DNA of 64,000 nt, from the NCBI RefSeq assembly GCF_002878395.1, contig NC_061120.1, positions 99,811,587 through 99,875,586 on the forward strand, given 5' to 3'. Every line of letters starts with the position of its first letter. Positions within the stretch are counted from its first letter, which is position 1. The DNA comes from Capsicum annuum. Its lineage: Eukaryota; Streptophyta; Magnoliopsida; Solanales; Solanaceae. Positions 32,987-44,059 of the stretch are shown piece after piece. The notes beneath the pieces were generated by a model. That model saw only the letters and a program-made list of their open reading frames with translations, ran no database searches and had not been told where the DNA came from. Made by a program: the position numbers and the translations under genes.

Positions 32987-33630
32987 ATGTTAAGTCTTCC
33001 CATTATTTTCTTCGACTTATGTCTGAATGAAGATTCTCATAGAAATAAGTTGTTCTCGTTGTGTTGTTCTGTTTCTAATTGAATATTGGCTTTTTGGTGC
33101 AGTTTTGAGGTATATGGGGGGTACAGGTCTAGTGATAATATATCCTATGTGGTCTGGAATTTTTAGCCTAGACCACAATTAACTAGTTTAGATGCTATTA
33201 GAATGAGCTCCTTCAATCTTTGAGTGCTCTTAGAATTCATGAGTGGAATCATTTGGTTCAATGCTCCATTTATATAGTAAAGTCTTACTTTCTTGTAACT
33301 GTCTGTATAGGTTTTATATATCAAGATGGAGGATATGTCAACTGGTGATTGTTTCTCCTGATGAATCTTTGATGTTATACCTACAGTTATTTTCTTTTCT
33401 TCATCAACTGGTGATTGTTTATCCCTTCGGGATGTACTTCCAGTATTTCCTACATCACTATTGTTGTGTTACTACTTATCTTTTTGAGTATTTGTTTCGT
33501 TATGAAGGTGGTCCTGATATGTAAAGTTCATCAATTTGGCCAAAACCTTTTGATATGTTTTGTTCTCCATTCTTCCATTATATTGTTAAGGTATTATGAA
33601 TGAAGGCTGAGGGTTCTGTCTTGTTTGCAG
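32987..33630. other. Putative intron or flank upstream of the VAP-like exons
   Basis: No MSP-domain exon was recognised. CAACTGGTGATTGTTT occurs twice, at 33340-33355 and 33404-33419. The sequence just before 33631 is an acceptor-like TTGTTTGCAG. Confidence 0.45.
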
Positions 33631-34004
33631 ACGAAGGCACTAATTTCGAAGCTGACAGCGGAGAAAATTTCTGTTATGCAGCAAAACAGCAAGCTTCAGC
33701 AAGAATTGGTAACGGTTCTTATGTACTTCTCAAAATATTATGTACTTCTCACCACTCCTTACGTACTTCTCAAAATATGATGTGACTGTTTCACATGATC
33801 ATTCATTTCTTTCTAAAGTTAAAGACTTGGATTGTACTGGGGAAAATTGCAGAACTAAATTGCACAATGATAAAATTTAAAACACAGAACTGATCAGAAA
33901 AATAACTAAATATAAGACATTAGAAAAGGGGGACAGAAACTGCATTTACTGGTTGGTTTGCACGGAAAGTTTGTCTGGCTTTGGGACTTGGGGATAATAC
34001 AATT

Positions 34005-34266
34005 TTTTTTTTTTTTAAAACTCCAGGAAAACCGCAGCTGCTACACCCTCTGCCCTTCGGGTGAGCACTCTGTGGTGAGCACTGTGTGCGCACTGGGTAA
34101 ACCCCTCACTGTGCAATAGCTCGCAAACCACACAGGAGATGTAAACCGCACTAGGTAAACCCCTTGGAACGAGCTCGATTGAGAAGGCATTAGGGGTGTA
34201 TCGAACCTGCGACCTCCACTATAGAAAGTCCCCCTCAAACCAACTCAACCACATCCCCTTGGGGCA
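34005..34266 (-). mobile_element. tRNA-derived SINE with 14-bp target duplication
   Basis: GGGATAATACAATT flanks the element exactly (33991-34004 and 34267-34280). On the minus strand it starts TGCCCCAAGGGGATGTGG, has an A-box-like TGGTTGAGTTGG and a B-box-like GGTTCGATACACC about 40 bp later, and ends with a poly(A) run (T-run at 34003-34016 on the plus strand). These are the marks of a Pol III-driven SINE. Length 262 bp. The perfect duplication indicates a fairly young insertion. Confidence 0.9.
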
Positions 34267-34544
34267 GGGATAATACAATTGTTCTGTGAAATATGCCTTT
34301 TTCTGTAAATGTTGTCAGAGTATTGTAAGTACCTAAATGGCATTTCTGCCATCTTGTTGACATTGATGTCATTTTTCTTGGACAAGCCTCCTGCCTCTTG
34401 GCTTTTCCCTTTTCAATTTGAACGAATTGTTCTCTATTGATATCCATTTCTTCATGAATTGCAGTCCACTCAACATGTGATTTCATTGCTTGAGGTGGTG
34501 GAAAGTGATCAAGCATTAGGAACAAAGGGCCATGAGCCTGATAT

Positions 34545-35060
34545 GCTTTGACAAATGCGATATTAAACTTGACGAAATATAGATGTGAGGCTTTTACACG
34601 GACCTGGCCTTATAGGCCGTTAACGTGCAATGGCTCATATAGCACACTAAATTTGTGTGCTATGCGAAGCAAATTACGGCCCCATGCCCCCCCTCACATT
34701 TTTTTTAGAAAACCATCTGGATTCTCTCAAAAAAGAAAATTTAAGAAATAAATACCTCAATTGATTTCAATTGCATTGTAGGTTGATTTTTTTTTCTTTC
34801 TAAAATTCGAGCCTAGAATCTTGATCTTTGCGCGAATACCTAGAATCTTGATTTGGGGAGTTTTTTTTTTCAATTTTCGGCCCGAAATGTGTTCGGGCCC
34901 ACCTCGAGAACCGTGGGTTAACACCCACCGATTTAGCTCAAAAATGGCCTGTTCGCGCTGATTCATCCGTTTGACCACCCAAATGGCCCCATTAACTAGG
35001 GCCGCTCCATAGCCCACCTGGGGGCCGCTGGTCGATTTTCGGCCCAAAACGTGCCCGGTA
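34545..35060. other. GC-rich unclassified segment in the VAP-like intron
   Basis: The segment contains TTTTCGGCCCGAAATGTG and TTTTCGGCCCAAAACGTG as a spaced direct repeat (about 34873 and 35034), and CTAGAATCTTGAT twice (34812 and 34840). Its base composition differs from the surrounding intron. It may be a transposon fragment; I see no diagnostic ends. Confidence 0.4.
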
Positions 35061-35402
35061 ATATAGCAGTAAATTAGTTGGTTCTCAATAATACTTTGAA
35101 CTAGGGTCGGTCGATGATGTTGCGTAGTACATATAGATTGGTATGCATGTTTGTTTGTCATTTAGGTTCCCGACTCCATTGAAATGAATGGCACATAAAG
35201 AGGGGCCTTTGCCTGCTCTGGCTGTGCAAGACGCTAAAATATCACCTTCTGAATTTTGTCTTTGAACATCATGTGCTTTATCCCTGTGCAGGAGCTCTTG
35301 AGAAAGGAACGTAACAGAAGTCGTGGTGGTATCCCAACTATATATGTTCTTATCATTGCATTGCTGGGAATCCTTCTGGGTTATCTTTTCCAAAAGACAT
35401 AA

Positions 35403-35900
35403 TCTTTAGACGTTCTTGCTCTATTCTCAATGCTCCAGCTGTTTGAAAAATTCAGAACCAAACCATAAGTCCATTAGTTCTCTGGTTGACTCAAATGTGC
35501 GCAAGTCAGTTTCATTTGTTTTGTAATAGCCTTGAGCTTGAAGAGCAATCATCATATGACTAACTTGGTTTGGCATCCACCTTTTTGGCAGCTCGAGAAG
35601 ACAACATTAGTTTATTTATCAAGTGTCTTTCTTAAGTTTGGAATGCAACCAAATGTTGGACTATACTTATTTGAGTGATCTTATTGGCATGAAGGTGTTT
35701 ACTTGTATTCATTTCAACTATCTTGCATGGTCACCTTTTGAAATCTTTAATTTTTTTATTTTTTTGGGAGATTTCATCTTGTCTGCCTCCTAACTGTATG
35801 AAAATAATCCCGGTATTGAAGTGGATATTACTAGAAGTAGGAAATTGTATGCCATAGACCCAAATATGAGCGACTTTAGATATTTGACCCCAATAAGAAA
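35403..35900 (+). other. Probable 3' UTR and downstream flank of the VAP-like gene
   Basis: Noncoding sequence directly after the TAA at 35400-35402. No poly(A) signal could be chosen with confidence. Confidence 0.4.
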
Positions 35901-36417
35901 TGTCTTTGAAGAATAACCTTCCTTACTTATTAATATACTATAAGTATCATTTTGCCCCTCTACACCTCAAATATATTTTTAAACTTTCCATACTCATTTA
36001 TCTCTCAAATTTTATTTCTTATTATTTTCACTTTTTTATTTTTCCTTTACTTTTATTATTCTACTTTTTTTTTTCACTTTTTGTTTTTTCCTTTAAATTT
36101 ATTATTCTATTTTTTATTATTTTCACTTTTTATTTTCATGTTTTAATTTATTTGTCTCAACCTTTATTTTTTTCTCTTTTTTCTCAACCATTATCTATTT
36201 CTTCAATTTTCCTCTTTTTAAAATTTATTTCTCTTTAACCTTTATTTTGGATTTTTATTATTTCTCTCTTTTTTTCTTCTTCTTCTTCTTCAGATTTTTC
36301 TCAAATACTCTTCTCGTTGTTCATCTTATTTTCTCATTTTCTCAAATACTCTTTCTATTGCTCCTCTTTCTCTTCAACAGACTTCTCTCAAATCTTCAAA
36401 CTCGATAAACATAAAAA

Positions 36418-36521
36418 AATGGATGTTGCTTCTGATGAAGAAATAGAGCGTCTCTCAGTGTGGATGTCGCTTCCAATTCTTCAGAACTTTTGCCTTCTAA
36501 CTTAATTGACATCATTGTTGA
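36418..36521 (+). other. Exon-like segment of an unrecognised gene
   Basis: After a pyrimidine-rich 35,940-36,400 stretch, an ATG at 36420 opens MDVASDEEIERLS. A one-base shift then continues VDVASNSSELLPSNLIDIIV up to GTAAGT at about 36520, a good donor site. No family was recognised. It might be the first exon of a gene continuing at 40465. Confidence 0.35.
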
Positions 36522-36624
36522 TGTAAGTTTCTACAAAATTTAGTTTATCATTTACATGTATTTTACATCAATGTTTGAAGAATTCTCTGTCAGCCTATCT
36601 TCCTTTAAATATGTTTATTGTGAG

Positions 36625-36840
36625 CTAATTCTTGCCTCTAGGGCAAGAATTATAGAGGGTCTATCAAATCATTACAGAACAAAGTAGTGTCGACACTTAT
36701 CCATAGGGGCTAGTTGTTTCTTTGTTGGATAAGTCTTGCCTCTAGGGCAAGAGTTATTGAGCATCTGTTTAATTACTAGACAATGTGGCAGGATCAATTC
36801 TTGTCCATGAGGCATTACTTGTTTCTATAGGGGCCCAGTC
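36625..36840 (+). repeat. Hairpin repeat, distal copies (set 1)
   Basis: Two diverged units of the repeat described at 41170-41695. Each begins TCTTGCCTCTAGGGCAAGA, a self-complementary word, and is followed by a TCAAATCATTACAGA-like spacer in the first unit. Confidence 0.8.
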
Positions 36841-36849
36841 TTTGCGTCT

Positions 36850-38733
36850 ATGTTAAGATTTATAGATTAGTAATATTAGCATAGTGTACATGCATTGCAC
36901 TTGTGCCTCACGTCAATCAATAAAACTACACAAATCATAAAAATTTACAGTTGACTTTAAAATAAATATTGTACTCATTTGCGTGCATAATATAATTTGA
37001 CAAAAAGCAAGTGATTGAATATTCAAATTTTCTCTTGGGAATCCTATACTAATGTATTTAGTATCGCACGCCAGTAACATAATCTCTTTTAGAACAATTA
37101 ATTACATACAATAATAAAATTGATATTTTTTTCGGACAAAGCTAAAGATTTCGAAACAACATATACAATTTATATAGAATCTACGACATCCTAAACTTAT
37201 TGTCGAGCAAGGTATCTTTCACTTCTTTCTTTCTATTAAGCACAAATAAGGAGGAAGAAACTAAGATTGTGAAATAAGAAAATATGTGTGGAGTAGGAAT
37301 TATAAGAGTCTAATTGTAAGTTGAAATAGTAACTTACTTGTTCATCTATGATGAGCCCTTTACTGATAATCTTTGGACCTGCATCTTTCATATGTTTTTT
37401 GGGTGTCTCAAGAGTAACATATTTTAGTTTTCAAAAGCTTTAGACAATGAACAAACACTTGTGAGATGATTTTTCTATTTTTCTTTTACCATATATTGTA
37501 TGACTTATCATTACTGACCAACCCTATCATGCACATAAAGGAGTTGATTTTTCATCATTTCTTACACATATTAGAGAATAGATATTGAACACAAATAGAT
37601 ACAAAACATTAAGAAGGAGCTTTAATCATACTTCCTATTCACAAAAAGAAAAATGTACAATTAATTAAACATGATACACTACTACACAAACAAAACACAA
37701 AATAGATGTAACAAAGAAGAAATAACCCTAAGTTTCTAGTAAAGTTTGATCAAACTATTATCTATAGAATTATAGAAATTCTTTTTTTATATAAGGTAAA
37801 ATTCTAACTGATTTAGAAGTATTAAATATTATAATTTTTTATCTAAATTATACAACTAAATCTAAAAAAATTTAAAATTAAATTAATTGCAAAATTATTT
37901 CACCAAAAATTAAAGGAAACATTTTTACCTTTTTTAACACATATTTTTAACAATACAAAACCATAGACAAATAAAACCAACGTTTTAACTTTTTAGCATT
38001 GATTTTCTTAACAATGCCAAAAATATAAAAAACAAAAACAATCCCTTTTTATCAACCAAAAATAAATAATCGAATTACCTAACATAAAAAATGAAATTGG
38101 AGAAGTATTCTAACCAAATACAAAATATACCGAGGTAACCTTGTCCCTATCTAATTCGTCTTCTATATATTTAAGGGTGTTTTTTAATTATGGAAATTAA
38201 TTCTCCTAATATCTTTTACCATATAATTTCTTCTACCATATAATATATTTTAGGATTCTTATTTTATTATTAATTAAAAAATATAATAAGAAAATAAAAA
38301 ATGATGATTTTGTCTATTACAGAGAGTTTTAATGAAGGGCAAAAAGTTCAATTCACTTTTCTAAGGGTCTTTACATTTTTAATATATTATAGATATAGAT
38401 TATGTACAAGTGATGAATGTTGAAGTCAAATATGTCAATAATTGAATTTTTTCTGTTAAGTTTGTTTAACACTTTAATGAAACCACTTTGCTCTAATTTT
38501 TTAAACTGAAATAACTTGAGACTTAGCTTATAATGAGGTACGATTAGGATTATTTTTTAGATAAGGTTCAAAGTGTTTGCGTTAGGCCAGTGACAGCTTG
38601 TTTGCCTGTTTTGTGCATGGTTTTATGTGTGTCTCAAATACTGTGCTGACAAAGGTGTTAATATGTTACTTTATTTATTTTTTTCTTTTTTTTTTTTGGT
38701 CAGAAATCATCTCTATAAGATTCTTGCTTGACT
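36850..38733. other. AT-rich noncoding DNA
   Basis: No coding signal or repeat structure was recognised. Confidence 0.4.
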
Positions 38734-38986
38734 ATTTGTGCTTTTTGGTCGTTTCCTTCAGCCAATGTGCTTATAAGCCTCTAGCTTCATGTTTACATTG
38801 TCAATGAGCTAACTAGTTGGATTGATTCCATTTATTACTTAATTTACATATAATAAGTACTTAATAGTAGGCTCTCGATTTGCCATTTTATGATTATTGC
38901 TTAGCTTTTAGGAGAGAGCTGGCTTTGCACATAACTTCTGCAGCTTACCTTCATGGCTCAACTTTGTCTCCAGTGCTTGCTGAAGT
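38734..38986 (+). repeat. About 255-bp dispersed duplication, copy A
   Basis: It shares long blocks with 39837-40096: GTGCTTATAAGCCTC, GATTATTGCTTAGCTTTTAGG, GAGAGAGCTGGCTTTG and CCAGTGCTTGCTGAAGT. Homology stops at TGAAGT, just where the SINE-like segment begins. One frame reads AFRRELALHITSAAYLHGST, which I could not assign. Confidence 0.8.
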
Positions 38987-38989
38987 TGA

Positions 38990-39225
38990 TGGACCCTGGT
39001 GATGGGTTGAACTTGCACACACCTTGACTAATATTCCTTATCTGTGGGGTACGTTCCAACAACAAGTACCAGATAACTCTATCCACCAAGGTTAGAATAG
39101 ATAGGAAGAAATCACCTAGTATTTTTGTCTTTACTGAATTTTGGACATGAGACCTCGTAGTTCTCAAACACTTTATTGACCACTTGCCACAGTCCCACAA
39201 CCTTACTCTTGGGTGCAACAAGGAA
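38990..39225 (-). mobile_element. Degenerate tRNA-derived SINE fragment
   Basis: On the minus strand: GGCAAGTGGTCAATAAAGTG (A-box region), ACGAGGTCTCATGTCC (decayed B-box), then CTAGGTGATTTCTTCC, ACCTTGGTGGATAGAG and TTATCTGGTACTTGTTG. These follow the order of a common Solanaceae SINE type. No target duplication was found. Confidence 0.6.
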
Positions 39226-39836
39226 ATGCTTGCTCTTGTAATTATTATTCTTTTGATATTTATGTTTGAATAACCAAAAAATTCCATAGGTTGATAATCC
39301 ACATAATGCAATGACTCTTGAAGGAGTGTGTTTAGTTTGATTTACAGACTTGAATCTGGAGAACGTCTAGCTTTAGAAGGCTAAAAACAGAACATTTAGT
39401 TGTTCACCCCGTTATCGTTAAAATCTTTTCAAAAGAAAATTTTATGATTTTATTGAGTGTATTAAACATGTTTTTCTGTTTTGGTTTAATTTATGTTCAG
39501 TTGTTGATTAGTTAAACTATGTTGAATTGCTTCTATGAATGATACTATGTTAAGGCTTCATTTACATTGCGTAAGCGTGCAGAACTAGAAAAGTGAATAA
39601 AGAAGTTAGGACCTTCTTTTAGTAGAAGAAGTTGATTTTGTTCATTTGTGTGTGATAAAAAGCGATTAGAAAAAGGAACACCGTGAATTGTTGCTTGTAC
39701 TTATCTCCAACTTTGCAGGACCTGTAATGAGAAATAAAAAGTGGAATCACTGAAAGCTTATTGAGTTAAGGTCTTAATTTTCAGAAAAAGTGAGAAGATC
39801 ATGTAATTGGGCAAACTATTTGTATTTAATGTATAT

Positions 39837-40096
39837 ATTTGTATTTTTTGGTCCTTTTCTCCGCCATTGTGCTTATAAGCCTCCAGCTTCATGTTCTTTA
39901 TATTTTCAATGTGCTAACTAGTTGAATTGGTTCCAGTTATTACTAAATTTACATACATATAATAAGCACTTAATAATAGGTTGTTGATTTGCCACTTTGT
40001 GATTATTGCTTAGCTTTTAGGAGAGAGCTGGCTTTGTGCACATCTTCTCCAGCTTACCCTCAATGGCTCAACTTGTTCTCCAGTGCTTGCTGAAGT
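39837..40096 (+). repeat. About 255-bp dispersed duplication, copy B
   Basis: Partner of 38734-38986. After it the hairpin repeat set 2 begins. Confidence 0.8.
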
Positions 40097-40124
40097 AGGC
40101 AGGAAAGTTGGGCACTTAATAATG

Positions 40125-40340
40125 GCTCATAGACTTGTTTCTACTCTTGTCTCTAGAGTAAGAGTTATAGATCATCTGCCAAATCAATAGTGTCAACTTT
40201 TGCCCATGGGGCACAACTTGTTCCTTTGTGATCTAAAAGTCTTGCCTCTTGAGCAAGAGTTATAGATCATTTACTAAACCAATAAAGACTATGCTAGAGT
40301 CAAATCTTGCCCAAGGGGCATAAGTTTTATCTGGGTGCAC
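40125..40340 (+). repeat. Hairpin repeat, distal copies (set 2)
   Basis: Two units (CTCTTGTCTCTAGAGTAAGA and CTTGCCTCTTGAGCAAGAG) with TTGCCCATGGGGCACAACTT between them, ending TTTTATCTGGGTGCACTTTG. The array at 41170-41695 ends with the same TTTTATCTGGGTGGACTCTG phrase. Confidence 0.85.
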
Positions 40341-40464
40341 TTTGTGTCACTCTCTTTTCTTTAATATTGAATATATCTTTATTATTTTACTGTTTAAATC
40401 ATAATTCAATGTTGAGTTTCTAACTTACTTTAGTAATCTTTCTTTTTCTTTTGCAATTTTTATG

Positions 40465-40988
40465 CAGAGAGTGACACTTCTATTAAGACTCATCTTGATA
40501 TTTCTTTAGATGAGATTATGAGCCGTATTACGGTAGATTTCACATTAGATTTATTACTCACTAGAAACAACATCATTATATCAATAATTGTGTTGATTGT
40601 GTTGTTGACATTATTAATTTTTTTTATATAGTCTCTAGAATCCAAGTGTGATTCTATTGTGGAGCTAATTCAGGGATTACATAAACCATGTGATGGATGA
40701 GGAGTTGGCATTACAAATTTCAAGGGGGTGAGTGAAATGCAGGAACAAAATGTGCCTATTCTTGAAGATGAAGTCAAGTTTGAAACCAGTTCCCAGATTT
40801 ATGCCAAGCTTCAAAGCAGCGAAATTGATCTTTTAATACCTCTTAATGACTTGCTTTCTAGGAAAATAAAGCGGTGCGAAGTATCAGATGAAGATTATGG
40901 TCCTAGTTTTACTTTAATAATTTCAACGTCTCCCGATGTTCCTGATCATATTTCTATAAAAGATGAATTTGTACTGCTGAAGACGTGA
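40465..40988 (+). other. Exon-like segments of an unrecognised gene
   Basis: After a TTTTTATGCAG acceptor at 40465, an open stretch reads ESDTSIKTHLDISLDEIMSR. After a TATATAG at about 40631, SLESKCDSIVELIQGLHKP follows. The frame at 40728-40988 (MQEQNVPILEDEVKFETSSQ ... HISIKDEFVLLKT, stop at 40986) is an acidic 86-residue end. The family was not recognised. Codon-like composition and plausible splice borders suggest a former or minor gene whose introns contain the hairpin repeats. Confidence 0.4.
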
Positions 40989-41169
40989 AAAATTCTTAGG
41001 AGGATTTCAGTTTGTCTTTTGTTTCTTTATGATATTTAAAGATGGTCACTCAAGTTGTAATTGACAGTGTTTACTTTTAACTAATTTTGCCACAGTTTTT
41101 GCTTATCCTTTTGTAAATTGTTGCATTATTTTTTCTTGTTCATCAAGTTTTCATAGAGTACAAACTATG

Positions 41170-41695
41170 CTAGTGTCAACTCTTGCCCACAGGACACAAC
41201 TTGTTCTTTTGTAATTTAAAAGTCTTGCCTCTAGGGCAAGAGTTATAGATCATTTGTCAAATCATTCTAGACTTAAGCCAAAGTCAACTCTTGCCCATGG
41301 GGCACAACTTGTTCTTTTGTGATTTAAAAGTGTTGCCTCTAGGGCAAGAGTCAACACAACTTGTTCTTTTGTGATTTAAAAGTCTTGACTCTAGGGCAAG
41401 AGTTATAAATCATCTGTCAAATCATTACAGACGTAAGGCAAAGTCAACTCTTGCCCATGAGACACAACTTGTTCTTTTGTGATTTAAAAGTCTTGACTCT
41501 AGGGCAAGAGTTATAGGTTATCTGTCAAATCATTACAGACTTAAGGCAAAGTCAACTCTTGCTCATGGGGCACAACTTGTTCTTTTGTGATTTAAAAGTC
41601 TTGCCTCTAGTGCAAGAGTTATAGGTCATCTGTCAAATCATTACAGACTTAAGGCAAAGTCAACTCTTGCCAATGGGGCACAACTTTTATCTGGG
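41170..41695 (+). repeat. Tandem array of a 109-bp hairpin-forming unit
   Basis: TCTTGCCTCTAG-type starts occur at about 41222, 41331, 41382, 41490 and 41598: steps of 109, 51, 108 and 108, i.e. about four full units and one 51-bp short unit. Each unit contains the palindrome TCTTGCCTCTAGGGCAAGA, and GGGCAAGAGTT (41234-41244) pairs perfectly with AACTCTTGCCC (41286-41296) over 11 bp with a loop of about 41 nt. A second palindrome TTGCCCATGGGGCA lies in each unit. No coding function. Confidence 0.93.
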
Positions 41696-41699
41696 TGGA

Positions 41700-42668
41700 C
41701 TCTGTGTTAGACATTATAAAACTAGACATCGTAAGTTATACATTGTAAAATTATGTCGATACAAACTAATAATGTCTACTCTTAACCGCGTGGCATAACT
41801 TATTTTGTTGGGTCTAAGTTTGCCTCTTGCAGAACATTAGCTAATATAATACAAATTAATAGTGTTAAGGTTGCCTATGAGGCACAATTTAAGATATATT
41901 ATTTTATTAAATATCAATTATTTTTAAATGACATAATTTATTTGCACCAAGTTTAAGTTAAAAATACATTTTTGTATAAAAAAAAGTTAATAATACATTT
42001 ACTCTCTGCACAAAGCTAAAGGCCGGACAAATTTCATCTTAAAGCTCGAAAGCGTCGGATTAATATAGTACATTTTATACAAAAAAAATAAAGTTAAAAA
42101 TATATTTACTCTTTGCAAAGCTTGAGCTTTGGATTTACAACAAATTTCATAAAGCTACAAAAAAAATTCATTTCAAAGCATGAGCTTTCATAAAGCTACA
42201 AAAAAATTTCATCTCAAAGCTTGAGTTTCGGATTTCTCTCCTCCCCTTTGGTGAAATTGCATTCTACCTTTAGAGTTTTTGATTTTGCCCTTCATCTCTC
42301 TACACTTTAGGTATTTTTCTCTCATTTTTATCTTAATCTTTTTGCATGCATTTGAAGTATTTGTTACCTAGCAATTTTTTTGAGCTGACAATCACTTTTC
42401 TCTTCTGTGAATCATATTCTATAATGCATAGATTAATTTATAAACTCTATTTTTTTTTATCTACACCACCTTGATGAAAATGCATTTTGGTTGATTTCTC
42501 TACTTACTGATCTCATTATTGTCCAGTCATTAGGTCATTTAGGTTTGGATTTTGGGATGTTTTGTGTAGCCATTTTTGTTCAATAAATTTTATTTTGCAG
42601 CTTGATTCTTATTTTGTTGTTAATTTTTAATTCGAAAGTCATTTTTATCTTTGTAACTCTGTAGAAGC
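41700..42668. other. Noncoding upstream region of the DUF1985-like remnant
   Basis: Contains CATAAAGCTACAAAAAAA(T/A)TTC-type repeats at about 42135-42215 and AT-rich DNA. A promoter could not be assigned. Confidence 0.4.
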
Positions 42669-44033
42669 ATGTCTATGAAGACAAATCGTGCTGAGTACTT
42701 TATTGATTCTAATGATTGGTTCAAATCAGACTCCCGTTGGAGAGGGGATTCAAATTATCATACAACTATAATGAGCTTTTTGGATGACAATCAGTCGTCA
42801 TTGTTAGAGAAGAGTGTTTAAGAATTTGATAAAATTAGGTAATCTAAATCCATCAGGTATGCTTTTGCATTGCATGCTTTTATTGGAAGTAGGATGTAAC
42901 AAGAAGAATTCGATGACATTTTATGTCCAGGAAAGTTACATTGAGTTTACACTTGATGTATTTGGTCTTATTACTAGACCGTCGACTAAAAGTTCAAGTA
43001 ATGTATTATCATTAATTAGGAAAAAAAGAGGTGGTAGTCGTTTGTTGAACACTTACTTTGATGGTGTTGATAAATTAAAAATGGAGGACTTAAAATTTTT
43101 TATGGAAAAGGTGAAATGCAAAATGATTTAGATGTTGTCATGCTAGCTAAAATATATATTTTAGGACGGGTGTTATTGGGGGGAGGCCTACCAAGGTCAT
43201 CTATGCTAATCTTATTATGATATTGGAGGATGCAGATTTGTGTAGAGAGTATAGATGGGGTGAATTATCTTTTGATGAAACTATAAGTTCAGTGAAAAGC
43301 TCACTAACACCAACAAAAACCATCGTCGGATCATCATACAACCTTATTGGTTTTCCATATGCATTTATGGTATGGACATGGGATATTTTTCCCAAATACA
43401 GAGAAAAAAATGTTCAGATAGTCTCTGAAGAAAAATATCCTTTAATGTTGTATTATGTGGCATGTATTACTCCACAGTACACAACAGTAGTCAAGTTTTT
43501 TAAGTCAAAGAAGTCAAAATCTTCGATAAGTATGTACACGTATTTTATTTTTATTTTTTATATGTTTAATTAGTGTGTGTATTGTAATTTCTGTTAATTT
43601 TTTTTGGTTAATAGAAAGGTGTAGTTGAGGCATTCTCATTAGAGCATGATCTGCAAAGTAATAATGACAGTGAATACAAGCGATTTAGTGTGTTAAATCA
43701 GAAACTTGATGTATGCATTAGTTCTTTTCGGCTAATCCCTCTTATAAACTTCTCTGTTAAATAAATTATTTTTAATTTTATTGTGTATGCAGAAAATTCA
43801 AAGCACATGCTCGAAGAAGTTTAAGAAGATTCTTGATGAGAACAAATTTTTGAAGTCTAAGTTATCTGAAATCAAAACATTACTGTTGGGAAAGCTTAAA
43901 GCAGATGGAGATATTCTATCCGATAAACAACCGGATAATTTTCAAGGTGAACCAAGTCATGATTCAATGGTTGATGATCAATCTGATGATCCTCGAAGAC
44001 CTACAGAAAATGAGAGATTTGTAAGTAAATAGT
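42669..44033 (+). pseudogene. DUF1985-like (Ulp1-type transposon gene family) remnant
   Basis: An ATG at 42669 starts MSMKTNRAEYFIDSNDWFKS. A shift near 42815 leads into FKNLIKLGNLNPSGMLLHCM and FTLDVFGLITRPS (42814-43131). After another break the 43217-43573 frame has YRWGELSFDETISSVKSS and YNLIGFPYAFMVWTWDIFP, the core pattern of DUF1985 proteins, which in plants occur with Ulp1-like proteases, often in Mutator-type elements. A coiled, lysine-rich stretch follows at 43781-44033 (KKFKKILDENKFLKSKLSEI) after an intron-like TGTATGCAG. The Ulp1 catalytic domain is not seen. Introns are possible at about 43530-43615 and 43710-43792, so a spliced gene is not fully excluded. Confidence 0.6.
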
Positions 44034-44059
44034 TTCTTGCCTTGTCTTTTTATGTTTTT

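Larger units (their letters stand above)
33631..35402 (+). pseudogene. 3'-terminal exons of a VAP27-like ER membrane protein gene
   Basis: Exon A (33631-33708, 26 codons) follows TTTGCAG and ends before GTAACG; it encodes KALISKLTAEKISVMQQNSK..., an amphipathic coiled-coil segment. Exon B (35292-35402, 37 codons with stop) follows CTGTGCAG; it encodes ELLRKERNRSRGGIPTIYVL and continues as a hydrophobic anchor ending GYLFQKT. Phases match (both 0) and the joined product is exactly the coiled coil plus C-terminal tail anchor of plant VAP27/PVA proteins, which tether ER to other membranes through an N-terminal MSP domain. No MSP exon was found upstream within the window, so it is a partial gene or a relic. 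The intron carries a SINE. Both exons are open and splice signals are intact, so activity as part of a longer gene is not excluded. Confidence 0.7.

Noticed and set aside
28395..33388. 17-bp match GTTATACCTACAGTTAT at 28395 and 33371 as a duplication flanking the hAT element
   Set aside because: It lies hundreds of bases from either TIR and the surrounding sequence does not align, so it is probably chance or an unrelated short repeat.
35900..36238. Hydrophobic F/L/Y-rich open frame suggesting a membrane protein
   Set aside because: It comes from pyrimidine-rich low-complexity DNA; the same stretch is open in two frames.
41170..41695. CRISPR-like regular repeat
   Set aside because: The units are contiguous 109-bp tandem copies without unique spacers, in a plant nuclear context.
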